DNA from: an uncultured Clostridium sp. | Lineage (GTDB): Bacteria; Bacillota; Clostridia; TANB77; CAG-508 | Direction of reading: 5' to 3' | DNA: 12,149 bases | Assembly: GCA_900556455.1 (NCBI GenBank) | Contig: USOV01000026.1 | Location: forward strand, 1-12,149 | Part shown: positions 1 to 6,642 of the stretch, in pieces | Layout of the letters: every line of letters begins with the position of its first letter | How positions within the stretch are numbered: the stretch's first letter is position 1 | Position numbers and translations under genes: made by a program | The notes under the pieces: model-generated | The model's input: the letters and a program-made list of their open reading frames with translations, nothing else | Databases searched by the model: none | What the model was told of the DNA's origin: nothing

Positions 1-153
1 ATTTAAAATATAAAATTTCCATGGTTGTCTATTTCTTGCAGAAGGTGCAAGACTTCCACTAGATAAAATCTTTTCTAATTGTTTTTCAGAAACCTCATCA
101 TTTGTAAACAATCTAGCAGAACGTCTATTATCAACTATTTCATCAAAATTCAT
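1..153 (-). CDS. Nitroreductase-family protein, N-terminal 51 codons only
   Basis: This reading frame starts with ATG at 153-151 and runs off the left edge of the window. It is not long enough to appear among larger ORFs but is clearly coding. The visible protein begins MNFDEIVDNRRSARLF and ends APSARNRQPWKFYILN. The RRSxRxF segment (about residues 10-16) and the APSAxNxQPW segment (about 37-45) are the N-terminal FMN-binding signature of the nitroreductase family, NAD(P)H- and flavin-dependent reductases of nitro compounds, quinones or enones. A Shine-Dalgarno sequence (TGAGGT) lies about 9 bases before the ATG. Substrate and length cannot be judged because the rest is outside the window. 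No strong promoter was found in the AT-rich 123 bases (154-276) separating it from the KilA-N gene on the same strand, so read-through from that gene is possible. Confidence 0.88.
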   Translation of the reverse strand, partial: MNFDEIVDNRRSARLFTNDEVSEKQLEKILSSGSLAPSARNRQPWKFYILN

Positions 154-276
154 ATCAATACCTCATAAAATATTTTAAATATATTTTATACGATTTGTAG
201 TGCTAAAAAGTGATTTTTAAGATATTAAATTTGTTTATATAAATTAATTAAAAGTGTACTGTGGTTTAATTATATA

Positions 277-1074
277 TTATTTTAAATATTTAACATCTGT
301 ATCATTCAAAATTTGCATTTGAGATATAGCAATTTTGTTTAATTTTTCAAGTCTTTCAGATTGTTTTAATCCTTCTTTTATAAAAACAGAATTTAAATTT
401 TCTAAATTTGCTAAACATATCAATTCATTCATAGTAGCATAATCTCTTATGTTGCCATCTAAATTAGGATTATTGGTACGCCATTCTTTTGCAGTCATAC
501 CGAATAGTGCCATATTTAAAACATCAGCTTCTTCTGCATAAACAAAATTTATTTGATTTTTGTTTAATTCTTTAGGAATTAAATTGTTTTTTATTGCGTC
601 AGTATGTATTTTATAATTTATTTTTGAAAGTTCTCGTTTTGCATTCCATCCTATTTGTTTTTGTTCTTCTGCTTTTAGTCTCTCAAATTCTTTTATCAAT
701 AACAATTTGAATTTTGGACTAATCCACATTCCAAATTCAAAAGCAATATCTTTATGAGCATAAGTTCCACCATATCTACCAGCTTTTGAAATTATTCCAA
801 TCGAATTTGTTTTTTCAGTCCACTCTTTTACACTAATTTTATAACTATTTAAACCTGCTTGACTTTTAATTATGGCGAATTCGCCATAATTAAAATTAGG
901 ATTATGAATTTCTTCCCAAATTCCTAAAAACTCAATAGTATTTCTGTTTCTTAACCAATCTGAAACAAAAAAATCACCATCTTTAGACTTTAACATATCA
1001 GTAATAGATATATAATCCTCGTTTTCGATTTTTATATATGATATTTTTTGATTTAAAACACTTAATTCTGCCAT
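277..1074 (-). CDS. KilA-N domain protein, putative DNA-binding
   Basis: The 265-residue protein carries a KilA-N domain over about residues 10-130, with the typical DYISITDML start, an SDWLRNRNTIEFLGIWE helix region, and the GLNSY...W...TNSIGI..KAGRYGGTYAHKDIAFEFGMWISP stretch (given here in part). KilA-N domains are known from phage and large DNA virus proteins and from bacterial accessory genes, and are thought to bind nucleic acid. The C-terminal half (about 145-255) is charged and helical and has no function I can assign. The ATG at 1074-1072 follows a strong AGAGGAGGT site at 6-7 bases, so the start is secure. A good promoter lies at 1119-1147. It is divergent from the HEPN gene at 1225, with 150 bases between them. 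A perfect 32-bp palindrome lies inside the KilA-N coding region. It could be a phage-derived regulator or a defence-associated gene; the cellular role is unknown. Confidence 0.85.
   Translation of the reverse strand: MAELSVLNQKISYIKIENEDYISITDMLKSKDGDFFVSDWLRNRNTIEFLGIWEEIHNPNFNYGEFAIIKSQAGLNSYKISVKEWTEKTNSIGIISKAGRYGGTYAHKDIAFEFGMWISPKFKLLLIKEFERLKAEEQKQIGWNAKRELSKINYKIHTDAIKNNLIPKELNKNQINFVYAEEADVLNMALFGMTAKEWRTNNPNLDGNIRDYATMNELICLANLENLNSVFIKEGLKQSERLEKLNKIAISQMQILNDTDVKYLK
864..895. repeat. Perfect 32-bp palindrome inside the KilA-N gene
   Basis: Bases 864-879 and 880-895 are exact reverse complements with no spacer, and the centre is GGCGAATTCGCC. The symmetry breaks on both sides at 863 and 896. 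On the minus strand it is in frame and encodes about NFNYGEFAIIK, residues 60-70 of the KilA-N protein. In RNA it could form a hairpin or, in DNA, a cruciform or a dimeric protein-binding site. Its function is unknown. Confidence 0.95.
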
Positions 1075-1118
1075 ATTTTAACCTCCTCTTTCAAATAATT
1101 CAGCGATTATTTTTCAAC

Positions 1119-1147
1119 ATTATATCAAACATTAGTTCTATAATCAA
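1119..1147 (-). promoter_or_regulatory. Sigma-A type promoter of the KilA-N gene
   Basis: On the minus strand the sequence reads TTGATT (1147-1142), a 17-base spacer, then TATAAT (1124-1119), with TGA directly before the -10 giving an extended -10 (TGnTATAAT). The predicted transcription start is near 1112, which leaves a leader of about 38 bases before the ATG at 1074. Spacing and both hexamers are close to consensus. Confidence 0.75.
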
Positions 1148-1224
1148 TATTTATTAAAATATTTGTAAAATAAAAATTACTATACAATATACAGTACTCA
1201 AAATATTGAAGATATTAGTTTTAT

Positions 1225-2604
1225 ATGATACAATTATTAAAAATTATTAGCGAAAAGAGAAGAATTATGTTTTATTATAGTAATATTGTTTATATTGGAG
1301 GAAAAAAATATACATATTCATTAGATGATGATAAGAATAAATTGATATTAGTACCTTTGTCAAAGCCCAAGAATGAATTCATAATATCAAATGAACTAAG
1401 GGGAAAATGGCTGTATTTAAAAGGAGATGAACTTTCTAATTTTAGCGTTTTACTTGGTATAGGACATGTTAATAGAGGTAATATTGTTTTTGATATAAAA
1501 TGTTTAGTAAAATATATTCCCGAATTTAATAAGAAAACAAATAGGCCAAGAACATTTAAGTCAATATGGTTTTCATCATTGGCTATAGATTATTTTATTG
1601 GACATAAAAATGGGCTATTAGATAAATCTATTGAAATATTATCAGATTTTAAAAATGATTCCGATGATAATAATAAAAAACTCAAACAAACACGAAAACA
1701 TAAATTTATTTATAAAGGAACCGAATATAAAATTTATTTTATGACTATAGGAAGATTTGAATTTGAAAAAAGATTTCCTTTTAATATATTTTCAACTTTA
1801 AATATTGAGACTTCCAAAAATATAAATCTTAATGATTTATACGATTTAATCAATATAGTCAAACTTTTCTTGCAATTTATATCAAATAGAAGATTCATAG
1901 ATATTGATGAAATATTTTTAATGAAAGAAAATGGAAAATTTTCTTTTTCAGGAACAGTCAAGTTAGATGATGAATCTAATCTAATGGAGCCTAGCAAGTG
2001 GAATATAATTCCGTATGAATTAATAAAAGATAATCTAAGTAGTCTATTACAAGAAATTGCAAATAATAATATATGTTTTAGATCTTTATTTAATTTTGAA
2101 AAAGGCAAAATAAATACAGTTGATATAATGAATATTTGTGCTAGCTTCGAGAGTCAGTTTGATAATACATATCCTAATTTTAAAAATAATAACTTTAAAA
2201 AAGTAAAAAAAGATATAATTAAATATATTACAGAAATGCCTAATAACTATAATGAACATGAATTAGATGAAATGAGCATTATTATTAACGGAATTAAAAA
2301 TTATAGTGATACTCTAAAATCAAAATTGCAATTCGCATTAGATGAATTTGTAAAGATATATGAGGATGGAGGAGGAAAAGTAGAATTTGATTTTGGGAAA
2401 AATTATATTAATATGCCAGATAGATTTAAAAATGTTAGAAACGCATTAGATCATGGTAATGTTAAATATCAATTATCAGGGCAGAATTATTTTGATGTTG
2501 ACCTAGTCAGAGCTATTATTTATATGATGATATTGAAAAAGATTGATATGCCAAATGAAAAAATTAAAGTATGTGTTAGAAAAATTATAAAAGGATATGA
2601 ATAA
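1225..2604 (+). CDS. ApeA-like HEPN domain protein, candidate anti-phage RNase
   Basis: The 459-residue protein has a C-terminal segment (about 355-450) that is mostly helical and contains R405-N-A-L-D-H410 followed by G, which fits the RNxxxH motif of HEPN ribonucleases and the RNxLxHG form seen in ApeA-type proteins. The first 300 or so residues are mixed strand and helix, with a FKSIWFSSLAIDYF stretch near 111-124, and resemble in layout the ApeA N-terminal domain. HEPN proteins of this layout act in abortive anti-phage defence by cutting RNA; that role here is inference. No toxin-antitoxin partner is adjacent. The start is uncertain: ATG 1225 lacks a clear Shine-Dalgarno site, and ATG 1267 (residue 15), preceded by AGAGAAG, is an alternative. 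No convincing promoter was found; a weak TTGTAA/TATACA pair at 1163/1188 has a 19-base spacer. A terminator lies at 2727. Confidence 0.72.
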   Translation: MIQLLKIISEKRRIMFYYSNIVYIGGKKYTYSLDDDKNKLILVPLSKPKNEFIISNELRGKWLYLKGDELSNFSVLLGIGHVNRGNIVFDIKCLVKYIPEFNKKTNRPRTFKSIWFSSLAIDYFIGHKNGLLDKSIEILSDFKNDSDDNNKKLKQTRKHKFIYKGTEYKIYFMTIGRFEFEKRFPFNIFSTLNIETSKNINLNDLYDLINIVKLFLQFISNRRFIDIDEIFLMKENGKFSFSGTVKLDDESNLMEPSKWNIIPYELIKDNLSSLLQEIANNNICFRSLFNFEKGKINTVDIMNICASFESQFDNTYPNFKNNNFKKVKKDIIKYITEMPNNYNEHELDEMSIIINGIKNYSDTLKSKLQFALDEFVKIYEDGGGKVEFDFGKNYINMPDRFKNVRNALDHGNVKYQLSGQNYFDVDLVRAIIYMMILKKIDMPNEKIKVCVRKIIKGYE

Positions 2605-2726
2605 TATTGCAAAAATATAAAACTTATGTTAAAGTATAATCAAATAAATCGAATTATATAAAAAGAGCATTACTTTGCAGATATATTTTTTCGCATACCT
2701 GCTCCGTAATCGCTCCATTTGAAATC

Positions 2727-2764
2727 AACTTACGGACTTAATTGTTCGTAAGTTTTTATTTTAT
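2727..2764 (+). terminator. Rho-independent terminator downstream of the HEPN gene
   Basis: Bases 2727-2737 (AACTTACGGAC) pair with 2744-2754 (GTTCGTAAGTT) through 11 pairs including one G-U, around a 6-base loop, and are followed by TTTTATTTTA. It lies about 120 bases past the HEPN stop. An alternative 7-bp pairing of its left arm with 2703-2709 exists. On the other strand no U-tract follows the stem, so it is a poor terminator for copA. Confidence 0.7.
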
Positions 2765-2767
2765 GTG

Positions 2768-4984
2768 TCAATTATTAACATATTTATTTTTTCTTAATCG
2801 TAAAGCATTTAAAATAACCGTAAAACTACTAAATACCATTGCTAGACTCGCAATCATTGGATTTATAGAAATTCCAAAGGGTTTTAATAATCCTATTGCA
2901 ACAGGTATCATCAAACAATTATAGAAAAATGCCCAAAATAGGTTTTGCTTTATATTTCTAATTGTTTTTTCACTAATTTTAATCAATTTTAATATTGAAT
3001 CTAAATCATTTTTTGTCAAAACAACATCACTGGAATCCATTGCAATATCAGTACCACTTTTTACGCTTACACCAATATCTGCATTTGTTAGTGCCGGACT
3101 ATCATTTATTCCATCGCCACACATCATAACTTTATTTCCATCTTCTTTTAGTTTCTTTATTGTTTCTGATTTTTGCGATGGTAAAACGTCTGAAATTACT
3201 TTACTTATTCCAAGTTCTTCACCTATTTTTTCTGCTGTTTCCTTGTTATCTCCTGTTAACATTATAGTTTTTATATTATGTTTTTTTAACTTACTTATAA
3301 CATCTTTTGCATTTTTTCTTACAATGTCATTTACTCCTATCAATGCTAAAATTTCTTTCTCATTTGCAACATAAATGATACTATTTCCATTAATAGCTAA
3401 TAAATTTTCATCTTCTAAATGATTATTTTTAATAGAAAATTTCTCTATTATTTTTCTATTTCCTAATATTATTTTTTTATTATCAACTTCTCCAGTCAAT
3501 CCATATCCTGCAATATTTTCAATATTTTTTACTTCGGATTTCGAAATTTTATTTTCTTGCATATATTCTAAAAAGGCTTTTCCTATTGGGTGTGTTGATT
3601 TTTCTTCAATGCTTCCTGCAAGTCTAATTAGTTCCTTTTCTGTTAAATTACTATAATTATATATTTGTGAAATTCTTAATTTTCCGTAAGTTAATGTACC
3701 TGTCTTATCAAACACAACAGTGTTAATTTTTGAGGCATTTTCTAATATCTCACTCTTTTTTACCAATATTCCATTACTTGCACATATTCCTTCACTTATA
3801 ACTATTGCAAGAGGTGTTGCTAAGCCTAGGCTACAAGGGCAAGCAACTACTAGTATTGTAACAAATGTGCTTAATGCTGTTCCGAAGTCATACCTTAAAA
3901 TCAAATACATAACCAAACTTATTATAGCAATTACAATAACTACTGGAACAAAATATCCGGAAATTTTATCAGCAATTTTTGCTATTGGAGCTTTTGTATT
4001 ACTTGCTTCTATGACTAATTTTACTATCTCTGATACTGTTGATTCTTTTCCAATTTTTTCAGCCTTATATTTTATAAAGCCATCATAATTCAAACTTCCA
4101 GCAATTACTTTATCTCCAACATTTTTTGTTACTGGTTTACTTTCACCTGTAATAAATGACTCATCTAAATGAGTTTTTCCTTCTATTATTTCACCATCTA
4201 CTGCAATTTTGTCTCCTGCTTTTGCAATTACAATATCGCCTTTTTTTATCTCATCAAGAGTTACTTCTTTTAGCTCGCCATCAGCTTCAATTATTGCCTT
4301 GTTTGGAGTGATTTCAACTAACTTCTTTATTGCATCTTTGGTTTTATCTTTGCTTATTCCGTCGATATATCTTCCTAGTTTAACAAAATAAATAACTATT
4401 GCCGCAGATTCAAAATACAAGTTCATTGTATAATGCATATTCCCCTTTATTATCATATACATTCCATATAAACTATAAATAAAACTACTTACAACACCAA
4501 TTGTAACAAGTGTATCCATGTTTGGTATCTTATGAATTAAATTTTTATAACCACTTTTTAAAATATCATATCCATAGTAAAAAAAAGCTATTGTAAGAAT
4601 CAATAAACTAACAGTGTAATTTATAGGGTTATATTCTGCACTTAAAAATTTTATAGTTGGCAAACCAATCATGTGCCCCATAGATATATACATAATAATT
4701 ATTGCTAAAATTGTAAAAACAATAAATTTTATTTTTTCTTTTTTATTATTCTTCTCTATATTAAATTCTTTAAATATTCCTAAACTTTTAAATCCTGCTT
4801 GTTTTATATATTTTTCTATTTTTTCTTGATTTAAAATTTGCTCATCATAAGTTATTGTAGCATTTGCCATTACAAGATTTACATTTGCTTCAAAAACTCC
4901 ATTTTGTTTATTCAAGTATTTTTCTAATCCATTTGAGCAAGCACTACAAGTCATTCCATCAACAGCTAATATTATACTTTTCAT
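2768..4984 (-). CDS. copA: Cu(I)-exporting P-type ATPase CopA
   Basis: This 738-residue protein is a full-length P1B-type ATPase that pumps Cu(I) out across the cell membrane. It has one N-terminal metal-binding domain with GMTCSAC (residues 10-16), TGES in the actuator domain (279-282), the transmembrane CPC motif (382-384), the phosphorylated aspartate in DKTGT (D426), HP in the nucleotide-binding domain (465-466), TGDN (577-580) and GDGIND (623-628). YN (688-689) in TM7 and MxxSS (716-720) in TM8 are the ligands that mark Cu(I) specificity. The ATG at 4984 is preceded by AAGGGA, which lies in the end of copZ, and only 4 bases separate the two genes, so they are translated from one mRNA. 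The stop at 2768 is close to the terminator of the convergent HEPN gene. No csoR or copY regulator gene is in the window. Confidence 0.96.
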   Translation of the reverse strand: MKSIILAVDGMTCSACSNGLEKYLNKQNGVFEANVNLVMANATITYDEQILNQEKIEKYIKQAGFKSLGIFKEFNIEKNNKKEKIKFIVFTILAIIIMYISMGHMIGLPTIKFLSAEYNPINYTVSLLILTIAFFYYGYDILKSGYKNLIHKIPNMDTLVTIGVVSSFIYSLYGMYMIIKGNMHYTMNLYFESAAIVIYFVKLGRYIDGISKDKTKDAIKKLVEITPNKAIIEADGELKEVTLDEIKKGDIVIAKAGDKIAVDGEIIEGKTHLDESFITGESKPVTKNVGDKVIAGSLNYDGFIKYKAEKIGKESTVSEIVKLVIEASNTKAPIAKIADKISGYFVPVVIVIAIISLVMYLILRYDFGTALSTFVTILVVACPCSLGLATPLAIVISEGICASNGILVKKSEILENASKINTVVFDKTGTLTYGKLRISQIYNYSNLTEKELIRLAGSIEEKSTHPIGKAFLEYMQENKISKSEVKNIENIAGYGLTGEVDNKKIILGNRKIIEKFSIKNNHLEDENLLAINGNSIIYVANEKEILALIGVNDIVRKNAKDVISKLKKHNIKTIMLTGDNKETAEKIGEELGISKVISDVLPSQKSETIKKLKEDGNKVMMCGDGINDSPALTNADIGVSVKSGTDIAMDSSDVVLTKNDLDSILKLIKISEKTIRNIKQNLFWAFFYNCLMIPVAIGLLKPFGISINPMIASLAMVFSSFTVILNALRLRKNKYVNN

Positions 4985-4988
4985 ATTA

Positions 4989-5198
4989 TTAATCCCTTAT
5001 AATTTCATAGCCAAGATCTATGATTTTTTCTTCAATTTGAGCAATATCTAAATCTTTTTCTGATTTTATTATTACCATTCCAGTATTATGATTTGCCTCT
5101 ACACCTTCTACGCCATTAATTTCTAATAATGCTGTTTTAACTCTATTTTCACATCCTGCACAAGCCATTCCATTTATTTTAATTTTTAATTCTTTCAT
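4989..5198 (-). CDS. copZ: Copper chaperone CopZ (heavy-metal-associated domain)
   Basis: The 69-residue protein is a single ferredoxin-like heavy-metal-associated domain. It starts MKELKIKINGMACAGCENR; the GMACAGC motif (residues 10-16) supplies the two cysteines that bind Cu(I). CopZ carries cytosolic copper to the CopA pump, which fits its place directly before copA. I chose ATG 5198 because the protein then has the usual length of the family and because AAGGAGAAAGGTGG lies just upstream. The frame stays open to another ATG at 5270, which would add 24 residues with three cysteines; that start has no good ribosome-binding site. The promoter is at 5297-5325. Confidence 0.93.
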   Translation of the reverse strand: MKELKIKINGMACAGCENRVKTALLEINGVEGVEANHNTGMVIIKSEKDLDIAQIEEKIIDLGYEIIRD

Positions 5199-5270
5199 TT
5201 TTCCACCTTTCTCCTTTTTAGATAGTTTTATTTTTATGAAGCAACACTGTGCTCCGCTACAATTTTTCAT
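5199..5270 (-). other. copZ leader: in-frame Cys-containing upstream ORF extension
   Basis: The copZ mRNA leader contains an ATG at 5270 in frame with copZ, which would encode MKNCSGAQCCFIKIKLSKKE and four more residues before the main start. The predicted transcript start near 5290 puts this ATG about 20 bases into the mRNA. No strong Shine-Dalgarno site precedes it. Inverted TTTATGAA/TTCATAAA arms (about 5238-5274) could close a stem over it. It may be untranslated leader, or an alternative N-terminus with a metal-binding look; the first is more likely. Confidence 0.3.
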
Positions 5271-5296
5271 AAACTACTTAACACTACCTACGTAAC

Positions 5297-5325
5297 ATTA
5301 TAAATCATAAAGGTTATTTTGTAAA
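5297..5325 (-). promoter_or_regulatory. Promoter of the copZ-copA operon
   Basis: On the minus strand TTTACA (5325-5320), a 17-base spacer and TATAAT (5302-5297) form a near-consensus promoter, with a transcript start near 5290. Directly upstream of the -35 lies a CCCCCTG tract (5326-5332). CsoR-type copper repressors often bind C-tract/G-tract inverted repeats over such promoters, but only the C half is visible here, so an operator is not proven. The rest of the 300 bases between copZ and the lysozyme gene holds only the terminator at 5411-5458. Confidence 0.72.
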
Positions 5326-5410
5326 CAGGGGGATATTAGGTTTTACGACATATAATCAATGATATTTTTAACAATATTTCCAAAAATATAACAAGCATTA
5401 TTATTTTCAC

Positions 5411-5458
5411 AATTTTAAAAGAGCACTCTGCCAATAATTTTACTTATTGGAAGTGCTC
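5411..5458 (-). terminator. Terminator of the lysozyme gene
   Basis: On the minus strand GAGCACT (5458-5452) pairs with AGTGCTC (5427-5421), and CCAATAA (5450-5444) with TTATTGG (5437-5431). The two 7-bp stems are separated by a small asymmetric internal loop and closed by a 6-base loop. TTTTAAAATT follows. It sits about 40 bases past the lysozyme stop and would also keep that transcript from entering copZA. Confidence 0.75.
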
Positions 5459-5498
5459 CTTGTTTATAGTTTTTTTATTAACAAAAACCCATTTTTTG

Positions 5499-6539
5499 TT
5501 AATATTTTGGAATCCTTAGAACCTCTCCTGTGAATATTAAATTAGGATTTTTAATATTGTTTAACTCAACAATTGATGCTATTGAAACCCCGAAGATATT
5601 AGAAATATAAGTTAAGGTATTTCCTCTTTGTACAATATATAACCTATGACCGGTTTCATGTATAGTATTGTTATTTAAAGAAGGTACATATATTCTTTCC
5701 CCAACATAAATTAAATTTGGATTTGAAATACCATTGATTTTTGCCAAATATTGATAAGATGTATGATATCTAACTGCAATTTGGCTCAATGTATTTCCTC
5801 GTTTTACTATAATGTAATCAGAATTTTGAGATACATCTGGTGTTGTTTCTGTAGGAATTGTAGATGAATCTGATAATAAAATTCCATCCGAAAAATAATC
5901 CCTATCTACATAACCAGAAATTCCCGAAATTCTTCCTCTATCTGTATATTGAAAACCAACCCAAGTATTCCAATTACCATTACCAGGTTCAGATACATAA
6001 TAATCTGCAACCCAAATTGGATATTTTGAAGCTAATTCCTTTGTAAAGGTATATGCTGCATTATAAGCATCGCTATAAATAACAACCTCTTTACCAGATA
6101 ACCTTGCCACTTCAGCTAAAAACACCTCAGCAATTTCATTAATTTCAGCTTTGCTTAAATCCCCAAAATTCTCAAAGTCCATTGCAAGCCTGCAATCTGG
6201 AGAAGTTGCCTTTATGACTGAAACAAAAAATTTTGCTTGTATAAGTGCCTCAGTAGTAGTTCGTGCAGTCACATAGTGATAAAAACCAACCTTTAAACCA
6301 TTATCTTTTGCATTTTCATAATTATCTCTAAAATATGGGTCAATATAATTACTTCCCTCACTAGAACGAATATATACAACATCAATTCCAGTATTTCTTA
6401 CAGCAGAATAATCAATATAGCCTTGCCACTCGCTAACATCAATTCCTTCATAAGTAATAGAAGTAGAAGCCGGAAAAGCGAAGCAAAAAGTTGGGAACAA
6501 CATAAGGACCAGTAAAAAACAAAAAACTTTTTTAACCAT
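5499..6539 (-). CDS. Secreted GH25 lysozyme with two C-terminal LysM repeats
   Basis: The 346-residue protein has a signal peptide (about 1-21, KK then a hydrophobic run to FCFA). A glycoside hydrolase family 25 domain follows (about 30-222), marked by GIDVSEWQG (32-40), YIRSSEG (56-62), GFYHYV (85-90), the catalytic MDFEN (120-124, D121 and E123), WVADYY (176-181) and YVDRDYF (210-216). After a short Ser/Thr linker come two LysM domains (about 242-286 and 300-345), each starting with an RGNTL motif and ending in a VGERIYVP- or [12 protein letters not shown] strand. GH25 enzymes cut the MurNAc-GlcNAc bond of peptidoglycan and LysM binds the glycan, so this is a wall-bound autolysin or hydrolase. 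The ATG follows AAGGAGGT at 5 bases. It is divergent from the DUF4153 gene; its own promoter is unclear. No holin or phage gene is nearby, so a cellular enzyme is more likely than a phage endolysin. Confidence 0.94.
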   Translation of the reverse strand: MVKKVFCFLLVLMLFPTFCFAFPASTSITYEGIDVSEWQGYIDYSAVRNTGIDVVYIRSSEGSNYIDPYFRDNYENAKDNGLKVGFYHYVTARTTTEALIQAKFFVSVIKATSPDCRLAMDFENFGDLSKAEINEIAEVFLAEVARLSGKEVVIYSDAYNAAYTFTKELASKYPIWVADYYVSEPGNGNWNTWVGFQYTDRGRISGISGYVDRDYFSDGILLSDSSTIPTETTPDVSQNSDYIIVKRGNTLSQIAVRYHTSYQYLAKINGISNPNLIYVGERIYVPSLNNNTIHETGHRLYIVQRGNTLTYISNIFGVSIASIVELNNIKNPNLIFTGEVLRIPKY

Positions 6540-6583
6540 AAAACCTCCTTATCAGAATATATGAAAGTATTAGAAAAATATAA

Positions 6584-6612
6584 TTGAATTATAATGAAAA
6601 ATATTATATAAT
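6584..6612 (+). promoter_or_regulatory. Promoter of the DUF4153-like membrane protein gene
   Basis: TTGAAT (6584-6589), a 17-base spacer and TATAAT (6607-6612) give a good sigma-A promoter, with a transcript start near 6619 and a leader of about 24 bases that includes AGGAGGGA just before the ATG. It lies in the 103-base region shared with the divergent lysozyme gene. Confidence 0.72.
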
Positions 6613-6642
6613 TCCTATAAATATAATTTTAGGAGGGATATT

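Noticed and set aside
256..1197. GTACTGT (256-262) and ACAGTAC (1191-1197) flanking the KilA-N gene as terminal inverted repeats
   Set aside because: Only 7 bases match and the flanks do not extend; there is no transposase.
1734..2108. 124-codon minus-strand frame opposite the HEPN gene
   Set aside because: No recognisable domain; it is a shadow of the coding strand in AT-rich DNA.
2608..2696. Imperfect inverted repeat TGCAAAAATATA / TATATTTTTTCGCA after the HEPN gene
   Set aside because: Long spacing, mismatches and almost pure A-T sequence; expected by chance here.
5478..5502. 10-bp AT-rich inverted repeat at the lysozyme stop codon
   Set aside because: The stem is almost entirely A-T and is followed by A residues, not T, on the minus strand; the better terminator is at 5411-5458.
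5499..6539. Lysozyme gene as a prophage endolysin
   Set aside because: It has a signal peptide and LysM repeats, and no holin, tail or packaging genes are near; a cellular wall hydrolase fits better.
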